Positions 1 through 8,106 of a stretch of DNA of 18,903 nucleotides are shown here, piece by piece. The position numbers and the translations under genes were made by a program. The number at the start of each line of letters is the position of its first letter. Within the stretch, counting starts at the first letter, position 1. The notes below the pieces were generated by a model, which saw only the letters and a program-made list of their open reading frames with translations, searched no databases and was not told where the DNA came from. The stretch is from an uncultured Eubacteriales bacterium (lineage in GTDB: Bacteria; Bacillota; Clostridia; Lachnospirales; Lachnospiraceae), in assembly GCA_900549105.1 (NCBI GenBank), contig URND01000051.1, positions 1 through 18,903 on the forward strand, given 5' to 3'.

Positions 1-1478
1 ACGAAGAAGAAGCCTGCAGCTGCTGCCATGATAATGATACCAGCGATTGTGAAGATGTAAGTACCGATACCACCTGTTGCCGGAAGAGCAGCAAGTTTGG
101 TATCTTTCAGACTTGTTGTAGCTTCAATCACTGCTGTCGCTTCACCTTCAACAGTCAAATCAGCATCTGCACCGTCTGCATTGATAGAATAACCTTCTGG
201 CGCTGTGACCTCTTTAAAGTGATAGGAGCCAGCATCCAAGCCTTTTACAACTAATGTACCATCAGTACCCGTTACCACTTCTGTTGCATCTGCTTCAGAA
301 TCTACCCAGCCTGTAAAATTATTTGTATCATCAAAGGTTGCATATACTGTTTTTGTAGCTACACCCATAGAATCATCTGTACCACTCTCATTATTTTCTT
401 CATCCGGCATAGTTGCCATAAGAATAAAACCTGCTCCTGACAATGGAGTAGCGACATCCTCAGCATACTTTGTCAAAGTAATCTGGCCGGTATAAATATA
501 ATCTGTTTTTCCTGTCTCATCAAAAGTCGATGTAACCTTATTATTTACAGCAGTAGCATTAACCGTAGCTGTATATTTGATTTCAATACTATCATTTGCA
601 TTTATATTATCTGGGGTAATAAATGACGATAAATCAATTGTAAAACTATTACCCTCTACAGTAAAATTACCATTTTCGCCAGCTACTAAAGTCAAAGACT
701 CGCCGCCAACTGTAACAGTTGCATTTTTCAAAACGCCTTTTTCAAGTACATATTCAGCTCCAGTGATTGTATCCTTAATTTTATATTCTTTTGTTGTTGC
801 ATTTGGATCAATATATGGGAAATTTGCTGTAATTGTAAACTCAACTACATCTCCAATTGCTACAACTTTATCTTCATCACTGTTAGTTTTATCAACAGTG
901 TTTGGCGCTTTCTTTGCCTCAACTTCTGCCGACTGTAACGTAGGATATTCCTGTCCTTCAACTTTTCCAAAACCTACATATGCACCCATTGTTTTATAAG
1001 TATATCCTGCTTCTTGAGCTGTAATAGCGTAGATACCAGCGCTGCTTACTACTGCACCATTAGTCATTTCAGTAAAACTTGTTGCAAGATTCTGTGCCAC
1101 ATTCGAAAGGGCTTTATCAATCTGTGCTGCTGTTGCAGCTTTTACAGTTCTTAATGTTTCATCTGTAAACGTTGCTGTTGAATCCTGATATTTAATCATG
1201 GCCGCAATAACTTTCTGTGCATTTGTGTTATTTACTGCTTCATCCAAACCAACCGTATAACCAAAAGCTGTCAAATACTCATTTCTTCCGCCATTTATAA
1301 ATGCCCAACCTGTTGCGGTTGTTGAATCCGGCGCAATCACCTGAAGAATTTTCAACTCCGCCTGCTTCGCATTTTTAACGGTAATTGTTGCAGAACCTTC
1401 AGCCGATGCCGTTACGGCCATTCCTAAAACCATTGCCATAGCCATTAACATAGCTAAAATTCGTTTCACTTTTTTCAT
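1..1478 (-). CDS. LPXTG-anchored major pilin (SpaH/EbpB-like fimbrial shaft protein), 3' end cut by window
   Basis: Probable shaft subunit of a sortase-assembled pilus, secreted and covalently polymerised on the cell wall. I read 492 codons without interruption. There is a signal peptide at residues 1-26 (basic MKKVKR start, hydrophobic core, ending TASA). A middle region around residues 210-330 resembles the D2-type backbone fold of SpaH-like pilins. An E-box-like motif follows (FKEVTAPEGY, Glu423), of the kind used for intramolecular Lys-Asn isopeptide bonds. The sorting signal is LPATGG at 465-470, then a hydrophobic segment that runs to the window edge; the basic tail must lie outside. 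Start: ATG at 1478 with AAAGGA upstream. It lies 119 bp downstream of the VWA tip gene in the same direction, the usual tip-then-shaft order. A class C sortase would be expected next, beyond base 1. The pilin role follows from the family and context. Confidence 0.88.
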   Translation of the reverse strand, partial: MKKVKRILAMLMAMAMVLGMAVTASAEGSATITVKNAKQAELKILQVIAPDSTTATGWAFINGGRNEYLTAFGYTVGLDEAVNNTNAQKVIAAMIKYQDSTATFTDETLRTVKAATAAQIDKALSNVAQNLATSFTEMTNGAVVSSAGIYAITAQEAGYTYKTMGAYVGFGKVEGQEYPTLQSAEVEAKKAPNTVDKTNSDEDKVVAIGDVVEFTITANFPYIDPNATTKEYKIKDTITGAEYVLEKGVLKNATVTVGGESLTLVAGENGNFTVEGNSFTIDLSSFITPDNINANDSIEIKYTATVNATAVNNKVTSTFDETGKTDYIYTGQITLTKYAEDVATPLSGAGFILMATMPDEENNESGTDDSMGVATKTVYATFDDTNNFTGWVDSEADATEVVTGTDGTLVVKGLDAGSYHFKEVTAPEGYSINADGADADLTVEGEATAVIEATTSLKDTKLAALPATGGIGTYIFTIAGIIIMAAAAGFFF

Positions 1479-1519
1479 TGTTTTCGTCCTTTCTTCTTTG
1501 AACTATGTCCATATTTCAA

Positions 1520-1548
1520 ATTATATTTTGTGCTATTGTTGCCAAACT
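1520..1548 (-). promoter_or_regulatory. Possible internal promoter for the major pilin
   Basis: On the minus strand a perfect TATAAT (1525-1520) lies 17 bp from a weak -35 AGTTTG (1548-1543), about 40 bp before the pilin start. The -10 is convincing and the -35 is poor. A second start here would let the abundant shaft pilin be made in excess over the tip protein. The region is AT-rich, so a chance match is possible. Confidence 0.3.
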
Positions 1549-1562
1549 ACCTTACGTCTTTC

Positions 1563-1577
1563 GCGGCCGGGAGCCGC
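1563..1577 (-). other. GC-rich hairpin between tip and shaft genes
   Basis: GCGGC/GCCGC arms with a 5-base loop sit in the 119-bp gap between the VWA gene and the pilin gene. It is followed by GAAAGACG rather than a run of T on the minus strand, so it is not a standard intrinsic terminator. An overlapping alternative hairpin (CGCT-GAAA-AGCG) uses bases 1575-1586. It could be an RNA processing or stabilising site for the pilin message. Confidence 0.4.
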
Positions 1578-1597
1578 TGAAAAGCGTTTCTTATGTC

Positions 1598-4500
1598 CTA
1601 TCTTTTCAGCACCTCCCTGTGTTTGTTTTTATATAAAACCAACGCCGCTGCCATCATAAACAGCATACCGCCGATTGTATACCAGTAAATGCCTAAGCCG
1701 CCTGCTTCCGGAAGCTCATAAAGCGGTTCATTATCAAACGCAATGACAATGCAATTTTCATCCGCAACATATACTCCTTTTTCCGTTCCATTGACTTTGA
1801 TACTTGCAACACCGTCAATAATACTCAATGTCCATTCTGTATCATCCTTCGAATATCCTACCGGTGCAGAAGTTTCTTTCAGGATATATTCACCGTCAGG
1901 AAGAGATATTGATGAACCATAGTGATCACTACTGTAAAATTCGATTTCGCCCTGAGCATTGGATTTTCCGTAGTAAACATCGGAACCTTTTGTCGCAGTG
2001 AAGGTTGCCCCTTCAAGTCTTACATACTTACCGTTTACGTCAACACTTGTACTCTGTTTTACCATTTTCCATGCCAACGTATTTGTTACGTTTTCCTGAG
2101 AAGCTCCATCATAGCTGACAACATAACCATTCGCAGCAGATGATATTTCCTCTACTTTATAGATTACATTATTCCCCTCAGCATCCTTCATCGGTAAATC
2201 CGGAATTGTAAGTTTCCAAATTGTTAAATCCACAGAATCGACATTAGCACTTGTCATTGAATATTCTGTATAATCCCTTTCAGTAGTCGTATCTCCTTCA
2301 GCCTTATATGGCGTCCAATTCTGTCCATCTGTACTCTGCATTACCTTAAACGCAAGCTCCGATGGTCGTTTTCCATAAGCGTTATTCGCATCTGCCCATT
2401 TCTTCACAACTTCAATTGACTTCGTTTCAGGCACCTGGACTACCGGATGGTCATATGTTTCTTTATAATATGAATCGTTATAGACATAAGTCACTGTGGC
2501 AGAGCTATTTGAATGGAAACCTGGTTGACCGGATGAAGTATGGTTATTCACATCATCCGTTCCCGAATCTCCTGTAATTTCAGTTCCATCGACCACATAA
2601 CCCTTTTCAGCGTACTCACTAACCGCATAATCTGTTGGCGAAATATTCATGGTAATATCATATACCATGCCGCTTTCCAACTCATAATCTCTCAGGAATG
2701 TCAAAGTGACTTTGCCGTTAGTTCCATTCTCACTCGTAGGCTCATATTTAACAGTTACGGTGGTTACTTCCGTTCCGGAATTATCTTTTAATGAAATATT
2801 TTCAAATGTTACTCCATTTTGAAGATTTTCTTCTGTTAATTCATTTGTTTCTCCGGATGCCACTATGTTTGCCTGAGCATTTTGTTCAGTTGAATTTTTT
2901 ATGGTTACCGCCAGTTTTGTTCCCGCATTAACCTTGACATAATTGGAAAGTGTATCCACAACTTCTACTCTCTTACAGCTGACATTTAACACACTTCCGG
3001 AAATGTCATTAAAAATTTGTGTCATGCCCTCATCCGAAGTGGTCATAACCGTTTTTTCTGAAGCTGCCACCCTAGCTGTAATATCCTCTAATACTTCTCG
3101 CGCTGTTTTATTACCCAGATATTCGCCATTATATGTTCCATAATCATGGTAGCCAGTGCCAAGGCTTACACCGACCGCATAAAACTTATCACAATTAATT
3201 CTCGTTGCAGCCTGCATTCCGAAATAAAACCCAGTTTGTTCACTCCCCGTATATTCTCCATTCGCACCTGTGTGACCATAAGGTCTGCCATCTGTCAAGA
3301 ATACAACGATTTTTTGACTTCCAGACCTGCTGCTAGCAAGAGCACTTTCCGCCGCTGTCAAACCCGCTTGATAATTTGTTCCACTACTTTTCTGAATGCT
3401 ATTTACATAATTTTTTGCCGACTGAGAATCTACAAACCCCCCTGACTGATTTACAGATGTTCCGCTAAAAGAAATAACATCCCACATTACATCAACTGTT
3501 TCCTTGCCCGAAAGGCTGTCAATCATTCCAGAAACAGCCTCTTTCATCAGCCCTAAGCGACTATTGTCTCCACCCATAGAGCTAGAATTATCAAGCACCA
3601 ACACAATGTCCACCAATGCTTTATTTGTAATCGTTCCGGATGTTCCCGATACATTCAACGTCAAATCATAGGTTCCATCATCATTTTTCTTTATGTACTT
3701 CGATTTTGATACCTTCGGCGATGAAGTAGTTGACTGTTTCAGAAACCGTGCATAATAAGTAGTACCATCTACCCATCCGTCGTCCGGCTTTGTTGGCTTA
3801 AATACAGAATCGCCAGATAAGAGCTGTGTACATTCCTCATCCGCATACCAGCCATCAAATACATATCCTGGGTTTACAGTAGCTGTCGAGCCTTGTGCTT
3901 CTTCAGCATTTATTTTTAGAATTTCGTTATATGCACTCAAGCTGCCTGCCGCAGACCCAGAAACATTTACATAATTAAGTACAACCTCTTCCTTTTTAGC
4001 CAATTTTACATAAACTGTTGTATCTTCCTCAATAGGCGTTCCTATTCCTTCCCATGGAGTTGTGAAATCCGCATCTGTAAAATATCCGGCAAATTTATAC
4101 CCATCTGGAATCTTCAGGTTTCGAGGTGCCTGAATCTCTGCACCTTTGATATAACCTCTGGTGTCAAACTCCTGCCCATCTGGGGCCTCGGTTTTAATTC
4201 CATTATTACCATAGATAAAATGAATGGTTCTTATCTGAAATTTTAAATCGAGATGGTATTTTACTGTTTGGTCTTCAAACCCAAAGGATGTTGTCATATT
4301 CCAACGGAATAACGCTGTGCGCTGTGAACCCATGGATGCACCATAACTTACTTCTGCGTTAGCAATATGTTCCCCAACAGAATTGCCGCTATTCTGTGAA
4401 TATGGATACACTGAAAGGGTTGACGTATCCAGGTTTCCAAGTGCCTCCATCAATTGATTCCAATCTTCTTCATCGTTAATTAAGGCAGCTCCCACTGTTT

Positions 4501-5923
4501 GAGAATTTTTTCCCTCAAAATAACTTCTATCTAAGGTAATCTCACCTACAGGAAAATAACCATTACCATCAACGGTATCCTTTGAAATGCCCAGAAGCTC
4601 CAAAAACTCCGGATTGTCCGCCCAAGAATATTGATTTTTATCACCATATTTCGTGGCTACGTACACATAGACTTTTACTTTATCCGATTGTGAAGTGGCC
4701 TTCTTATAATAAAGAGTAAGATCTCCTGTCTCCCAACTTCTATTGTTATTTGAATACTGAATCTTTTTGTTGTTATATCTAAAATACTTTACCGTTTCAT
4801 CATTAACTTCCACATGATCGTACTCATATACCGTTTCATCATCAGCTATTATCGTTTCGGCTTCCGAAATATAATCGCTGATTTTACCACTCCTTCCGTC
4901 TCTTATGTTCACGTTTATCTTTATATCTGTTTTTGGTACTATAACTTTACCATTGCCGTCTTTGATTACAGGTGTTATTATCACGTTTTGCCGCGTCCAT
5001 GTAATCGTATAAGTTGAAAAACTGTCTGTAACAAATTCTGTTTTCTGCACTTCGGCATTTTCTGTTGTATGGACTGTAGCTTCTTTACTTTCATCTGCTA
5101 CCATATCGACAACATCTTTAACCTGGCCGTTTGCATCCTCCTCAAAATGCATTACCGTAACATCTGTAGCTTCCGCATCCACTTTTGCTGCTTCTGCCGG
5201 AATGACTGCCCTCTTATAATCCATGGATACTTTGACTTCGCCGTTTGGCTCAACTTTGTTTCCATCTTTATCTACAAAAGTAATATCATATGCAAGGAAA
5301 CCGGTAATATCATATTCTTCATTCTCTGCTTTTTCATCCAGTTTCTGCTCAACCGCTTTGTACTGGTTATTTATATTATTGATTTCTGCAATCTCTTCTG
5401 CGCTCATACCCGCCGCCGGTGTTCTCTCAACAATCGGAACCACCTTCAGGGTCGCATTTTCCGGAATCGCATTTGGGGTAACTGCTGCAACAGAAACCTT
5501 TACATCGCCGTCTTCATATTCCATCGTCCGAACAAATTCTTCTGTCTCTTCACTTTCAGGCTCTCTGCTTTCTTCTTCGGCTATTTCCGTGCTTTCAATC
5601 GTTTCGCCCGACTGAGTTTCCACCGTTGTCTGGGCCTGACTTTCCGTTTCCCCTGCAACCGCTGTCGTCTCAGCCACGGTCGTTACCTCCGTCTGCTCCG
5701 TATCCGCCGCCGGCGTTTCTGCTGGCTGCGTGGCAATCTCTTCACTCGCCGGAACCGTTTCCTCTACATTCAGCGCCGCCATTTCCGGCTGGCTGTCCTC
5801 CGCAATCATATCCTCCGCCCTATAATATTCTCTTGCATAAACAGTCAGACAGCTGGCAAGGCATAAATCCACAACCATCATTATGGCGCACAGTACAGCT
5901 AACACTCGCTTTAATAATTTCAT
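1598..5923 (-). CDS. VWA-domain pilus tip adhesin with InlB-type repeats, Cna-B/SpaA domains and LPEAG sorting signal
   Basis: Probable ancillary tip protein of the pilus, 1441 residues. In order: signal peptide (1-30, ending VYA); acidic Thr/Glu-rich stretch (about 38-130) without recognisable fold; two InlB/Listeria-Bacteroides-type repeats (about 565-645 and 645-730; motifs GYKFAGYF and GYVFDGWYADEEC); a von Willebrand A domain (about 771-985) with an intact metal-binding (MIDAS) set: DNSSS at Asp778, Thr849 and Asp878 in TDGRP; a Cna-B-like domain (about 1168-1280); a SpaA-like domain (about 1287-1370) with E-box YILKETSAPVGY (Glu1350); sorting signal LPEAGG at 1404-1409; membrane helix; basic tail HREVLKR. 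The start has GGAGGA six bases upstream. The sorting motif has Ala where Thr is usual. VWA tip proteins bind host or matrix ligands in known pili; the ligand here is unknown. Confidence 0.9.
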   Translation of the reverse strand: MKLLKRVLAVLCAIMMVVDLCLASCLTVYAREYYRAEDMIAEDSQPEMAALNVEETVPASEEIATQPAETPAADTEQTEVTTVAETTAVAGETESQAQTTVETQSGETIESTEIAEEESREPESEETEEFVRTMEYEDGDVKVSVAAVTPNAIPENATLKVVPIVERTPAAGMSAEEIAEINNINNQYKAVEQKLDEKAENEEYDITGFLAYDITFVDKDGNKVEPNGEVKVSMDYKRAVIPAEAAKVDAEATDVTVMHFEEDANGQVKDVVDMVADESKEATVHTTENAEVQKTEFVTDSFSTYTITWTRQNVIITPVIKDGNGKVIVPKTDIKINVNIRDGRSGKISDYISEAETIIADDETVYEYDHVEVNDETVKYFRYNNKKIQYSNNNRSWETGDLTLYYKKATSQSDKVKVYVYVATKYGDKNQYSWADNPEFLELLGISKDTVDGNGYFPVGEITLDRSYFEGKNSQTVGAALINDEEDWNQLMEALGNLDTSTLSVYPYSQNSGNSVGEHIANAEVSYGASMGSQRTALFRWNMTTSFGFEDQTVKYHLDLKFQIRTIHFIYGNNGIKTEAPDGQEFDTRGYIKGAEIQAPRNLKIPDGYKFAGYFTDADFTTPWEGIGTPIEEDTTVYVKLAKKEEVVLNYVNVSGSAAGSLSAYNEILKINAEEAQGSTATVNPGYVFDGWYADEECTQLLSGDSVFKPTKPDDGWVDGTTYYARFLKQSTTSSPKVSKSKYIKKNDDGTYDLTLNVSGTSGTITNKALVDIVLVLDNSSSMGGDNSRLGLMKEAVSGMIDSLSGKETVDVMWDVISFSGTSVNQSGGFVDSQSAKNYVNSIQKSSGTNYQAGLTAAESALASSRSGSQKIVVFLTDGRPYGHTGANGEYTGSEQTGFYFGMQAATRINCDKFYAVGVSLGTGYHDYGTYNGEYLGNKTAREVLEDITARVAASEKTVMTTSDEGMTQIFNDISGSVLNVSCKRVEVVDTLSNYVKVNAGTKLAVTIKNSTEQNAQANIVASGETNELTEENLQNGVTFENISLKDNSGTEVTTVTVKYEPTSENGTNGKVTLTFLRDYELESGMVYDITMNISPTDYAVSEYAEKGYVVDGTEITGDSGTDDVNNHTSSGQPGFHSNSSATVTYVYNDSYYKETYDHPVVQVPETKSIEVVKKWADANNAYGKRPSELAFKVMQSTDGQNWTPYKAEGDTTTERDYTEYSMTSANVDSVDLTIWKLTIPDLPMKDAEGNNVIYKVEEISSAANGYVVSYDGASQENVTNTLAWKMVKQSTSVDVNGKYVRLEGATFTATKGSDVYYGKSNAQGEIEFYSSDHYGSSISLPDGEYILKETSAPVGYSKDDTEWTLSIIDGVASIKVNGTEKGVYVADENCIVIAFDNEPLYELPEAGGLGIYWYTIGGMLFMMAAALVLYKNKHREVLKR

Positions 5924-5953
5924 ATCTATTCCTCCACTTCCTGCTTAAAGATG

Positions 5954-6142
5954 TTATATCCTTCCGTCTGTTCTCTGTTCTTCCTGAATACTAATGGACG
6001 AATCCATAAGCCGAATCAGTTCCAACACGCTTCTAAATGCAACCTTTTTCTTTTCCTCTACCCAGTCTACCGTTCCCTGCCATGTACCACTGTCAGTTCC
6101 TTTGACTTGTATAATGAATGTTCTTATACTTTTTCCTGCCAT
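5954..6142 (-). CDS. Small one-unit 'WQG' protein, first gene of the pilus operon
   Basis: Short protein of 62 residues, with no signal peptide or membrane segment, so probably cytoplasmic. It carries the pattern TFIIQVKG...TWQGTVDW...VAFRSVLELIRLMDSS. This matches the C-terminal part of the two larger proteins at 6401-6823 and 8107-8553 (DWQGQISW...FGSTLEFVKIL and EWQGILKD...FDSVLGCLKML). I do not know a named function. It ends 30 bp before the VWA tip gene and follows the repeat-bearing promoter, so it is almost certainly co-transcribed with the pilus genes. Start: an upstream in-frame ATG pair at 6163/6160 has no ribosome binding site, whereas the ATG at 6142 has GGGGG 11 bases before it; I chose 6142 but am not certain. 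The three-way similarity across separate genes argues that it is a real gene. Confidence 0.72.
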   Translation of the reverse strand: MAGKSIRTFIIQVKGTDSGTWQGTVDWVEEKKKVAFRSVLELIRLMDSSISIQEEQRTDGRI

Positions 6143-6201
6143 ATGTTGGTCAACCCCCATCATTCAATACACGAATTTCGTTTTTAAAACACAATAATAC
6201 T

Positions 6202-6249
6202 CTTATATATTGGATATAATACTACACTCAAATCTTAATCGAATCTCAA
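6202..6249 (-). promoter_or_regulatory. Pilus operon promoter with tandem 11-bp direct repeats
   Basis: On the minus strand two abutting 11-mers, TTGAGATTCGA (6249-6239) and TTAAGATTTGA (6238-6228), match at 9 of 11 positions. They end 6 bp before a possible -10 TATTAT (6221-6216); a second possible -10, TATAAG, lies at 6207-6202. No good -35 is present at the right distance. SARP/BTAD regulators with an OmpR-type winged helix are known to bind direct repeats spaced by one helical turn just upstream of a -10 and to replace the -35. Two BTAD genes lie immediately upstream. Binding is inferred. Confidence 0.55.
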
Positions 6250-6273
6250 TTTCTGTTTTTGAAAATTTTTCCC

Positions 6274-6296
6274 CGACAACCCTTAATTTTTTGTCG
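6274..6296. promoter_or_regulatory. Inverted repeat CGACAA-N11-TTGTCG upstream of the pilus promoter
   Basis: A perfect 6-bp dyad with an 11-base AT-rich spacer, 25 bp upstream of the direct repeats and 45 bp after the terminator hairpin. It has the size of a dimer-binding operator. It is not followed by a suitable T-run in either direction, apart from weak AT-rich flanks. No partner protein can be named. Confidence 0.3.
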
Positions 6297-6340
6297 ATAA
6301 AAAAAGCATTTTCCCTGTCTGATCGTCTTTTAATAAACAT

Positions 6341-6379
6341 AGCCCCTATTTCCGGAACCACTCGCCGGAAATAGGGGCT
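6341..6379 (-). terminator. Strong hairpin terminator of the BTAD/WQG operon
   Basis: A perfect 15-bp stem (AGCCCCTATTTCCGG at 6341-6355 and its complement at 6365-6379) with a 9-base loop lies 22 bp after the stop of the WQG protein at 6401-6823. On the minus strand it is followed by ATGTTTATT, a modest T-rich tail. It separates the regulator operon from the pilus operon. Confidence 0.8.
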
Positions 6380-6400
6380 TTAATTCATCATTATATTGTT

Positions 6401-6823
6401 TTACAGCATTTTCAAACATCCCAAGACACTATCAAATTTTCCTTTTATCTCACCAGCCGCATCCTTCAGAATTCCCTGCCATTCCGCATGTTTCCTGGAG
6501 AGCATAACCAAATCATAGGTTACTTCGCTGCCTGAATATTTTCGGATTTCCTCTGAAGTGTGCCATTGGACGGGATTCCCGTTATATGAGTTATACAAAG
6601 GTCTGCTATTTTCCTGAAAGCTGCGAAGAACCTCCTGCGGCTGTGGCCGACCGATTCTGTCATAAGCCTCGTCTACTTTTAACACAAATTCTATTTTACC
6701 GGTAAAATGCAAAATATCTTTCAGGGCTATCGAACATAAAAAACCCTCTACTTCACTATCTTCTTTTCTACGGTTGATACATACTCTCAATGAATTAACC
6801 GGAAATTCCCCTTCTCCACTCAT
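6401..6823 (-). CDS. Two-unit 'WQG' protein B, coupled to BTAD regulator B
   Basis: Protein of 140 residues, no signal peptide and no membrane segment. The C-terminal part (about 100-140) carries AEWQGILKD...GKFDSVLGCLKML, the same unit as the small protein at 5954-6142. The N-terminal part (about 12-58) shows a weaker version (SEVEGFLCS...TGKIEFVLKVDEAYDRI), so the protein looks like two copies of one unit joined by a linker with RPQPQEVLRSFQ. The linker matches YPQASTMTRYFQ in the protein at 8107-8553. Its ATG overlaps the TAA of BTAD regulator B by one base (TAATG), with GGAGGG nine bases upstream, so translation is probably coupled. I do not recognise a named family; a partner or adaptor of the BTAD protein is a reasonable inference. 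Confidence 0.8.
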   Translation of the reverse strand: MSGEGEFPVNSLRVCINRRKEDSEVEGFLCSIALKDILHFTGKIEFVLKVDEAYDRIGRPQPQEVLRSFQENSRPLYNSYNGNPVQWHTSEEIRKYSGSEVTYDLVMLSRKHAEWQGILKDAAGEIKGKFDSVLGCLKML

Positions 6824-8052
6824 TAATCTAATCCCTCCAAATGATATTCTATGGAGATATACCGTTCTCTGCTATGTCTATAAAACGCATTTTCGATTCG
6901 TTCCATTACTTTTTTGGCTGTTTCATACTGGCAGGTAGGCAACAATAACATATATTGACTTCCGCTGCATCTGGCAACTACGTCTCCGGAGCGCAAAGAT
7001 GAAACTAAAACTCCCTGTAATTTTTTCATGCTGCGCACCAGCGCCTTTGCCTTCTCTTCTTCAGTCAAATTTTCTCTGCCTTTTTGAATTCTTATAGATA
7101 TCAGAGACAAAAATACCGACATTCCAATCCGTTCTGCCCTGCGTACCTCCAACTGATAGATTTTTTTGAACACACCATATTCACACAGAAATGCACCTTT
7201 TTCCAAATCGTCCCTCAAATCATCCAGAATAATCTGCATATCGCTCTGCTCTTCATGCATCTGCTCCATTAATTCGTCATATAACTCCCGAAGCTGCTCC
7301 ATTGAGGTATACCCGAGATTTTCATATAAAAAGGCAGTTGCTTTTTTATATTCCTCAAAGGCCATCCCCACGTACCCCAGCTTCGCCAAAGCACGTATGA
7401 AATAGACATAAAGTTCTTCATCCAATTGTTCCCTGCTCAGGGCTGTCTCCATAACCCTCTGCATTTCTTCATATCGTCCATGCTGTTCTAACAGTACGGC
7501 AAGTTTCTTTACAATCTGAAGGTACATGGTATGATAGTAAGCAGAAGGGTATGCTCCCCAACACATGTCATCATAACCCTCCATATAAGAACCGGCATAT
7601 AATGTGGCCGCCTGCATGTACTTCTCCATCTTTATCTCATCCGTTTCCGCAGCTCCCGCCTCTCTGTTAAGAATCTCCATTTGCTCCGAATCCAAAGACA
7701 GAGAAATTTCTTCATTCCATCGGTAATCGCTTCCCTTGGTTACAAGAAATGTATTGCCCAGCTCGCCCCACTCTTCCTTGAACAATGCCCTCAGTCTCCA
7801 TATAAGATTCCTTGCTGCAGCAACCGGATTTGCTATCTCTTCATCTGCATAAAGCGCATCCGCTATCTTTAATATAGGAAGGTTTTCTTTATGATGGCTA
7901 AAAATATATGCCATCAATTTAATAATTCTTTTGGGGCATTTATGCTCAATTCCAAGCTCACCATCCATTCCTATTACTTGAAACTTCCCTAACATATATA
8001 CTTTTAATTTTGTTTTATTCTCTATATCCACTGCACATTTACCCATATTCAC
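6823..8052 (-). CDS. BTAD (SARP-like) transcriptional regulator B with degenerate GGDEF-like C-terminus
   Basis: Cytoplasmic DNA-binding regulator, 409 residues. Residues about 15-112 form an OmpR/SARP-type winged helix (LKVYMLGKFQVIG start; KRIIKLMAYIFSH and AAARNLIWRLRALF helices). Residues about 120-265 are a helical bacterial transcriptional activator (BTAD) repeat domain ending in LYENLGYTSMEQLRELYDEL. Residues about 285-400 resemble a GGDEF domain: RAERIGMSVFLSLISIRI, then LRSGDVVARCSGSQYMLLLP, then TAKKVMERIENAF. The signature GGDEF position reads SGSQY (364-368), so diguanylate cyclase activity is not expected. The start at 8052 has no clear ribosome binding site (ATG at 8046 is an alternative), suggesting read-through translation from the upstream gene 54 bp away. 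It is a paralogue of the protein at 8594-9799. Probable activator of the neighbouring pilus operon (inferred). Confidence 0.85.
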   Translation of the reverse strand: MNMGKCAVDIENKTKLKVYMLGKFQVIGMDGELGIEHKCPKRIIKLMAYIFSHHKENLPILKIADALYADEEIANPVAAARNLIWRLRALFKEEWGELGNTFLVTKGSDYRWNEEISLSLDSEQMEILNREAGAAETDEIKMEKYMQAATLYAGSYMEGYDDMCWGAYPSAYYHTMYLQIVKKLAVLLEQHGRYEEMQRVMETALSREQLDEELYVYFIRALAKLGYVGMAFEEYKKATAFLYENLGYTSMEQLRELYDELMEQMHEEQSDMQIILDDLRDDLEKGAFLCEYGVFKKIYQLEVRRAERIGMSVFLSLISIRIQKGRENLTEEEKAKALVRSMKKLQGVLVSSLRSGDVVARCSGSQYMLLLPTCQYETAKKVMERIENAFYRHSRERYISIEYHLEGLD

Positions 8053-8106
8053 ATAACAACCGCATCTGTTTCAATGCACTTAGAACAACTCTTTTTATAT
8101 CAAATA

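Noticed and set aside
577..999. Plus-strand open frame of 140 codons opposite the pilin
   Set aside because: Antisense to the pilin, whose frame has a signal peptide, E-box and sorting signal; nothing supports the opposite strand.
5069..5866. Plus-strand open frame of 265 codons (and several shorter ones at 1922-5615) opposite the VWA gene
   Set aside because: Antisense shadow of a well-supported coding frame; Cys/Phe/Arg-rich low-quality translation, no ribosome binding site and no recognisable domain.
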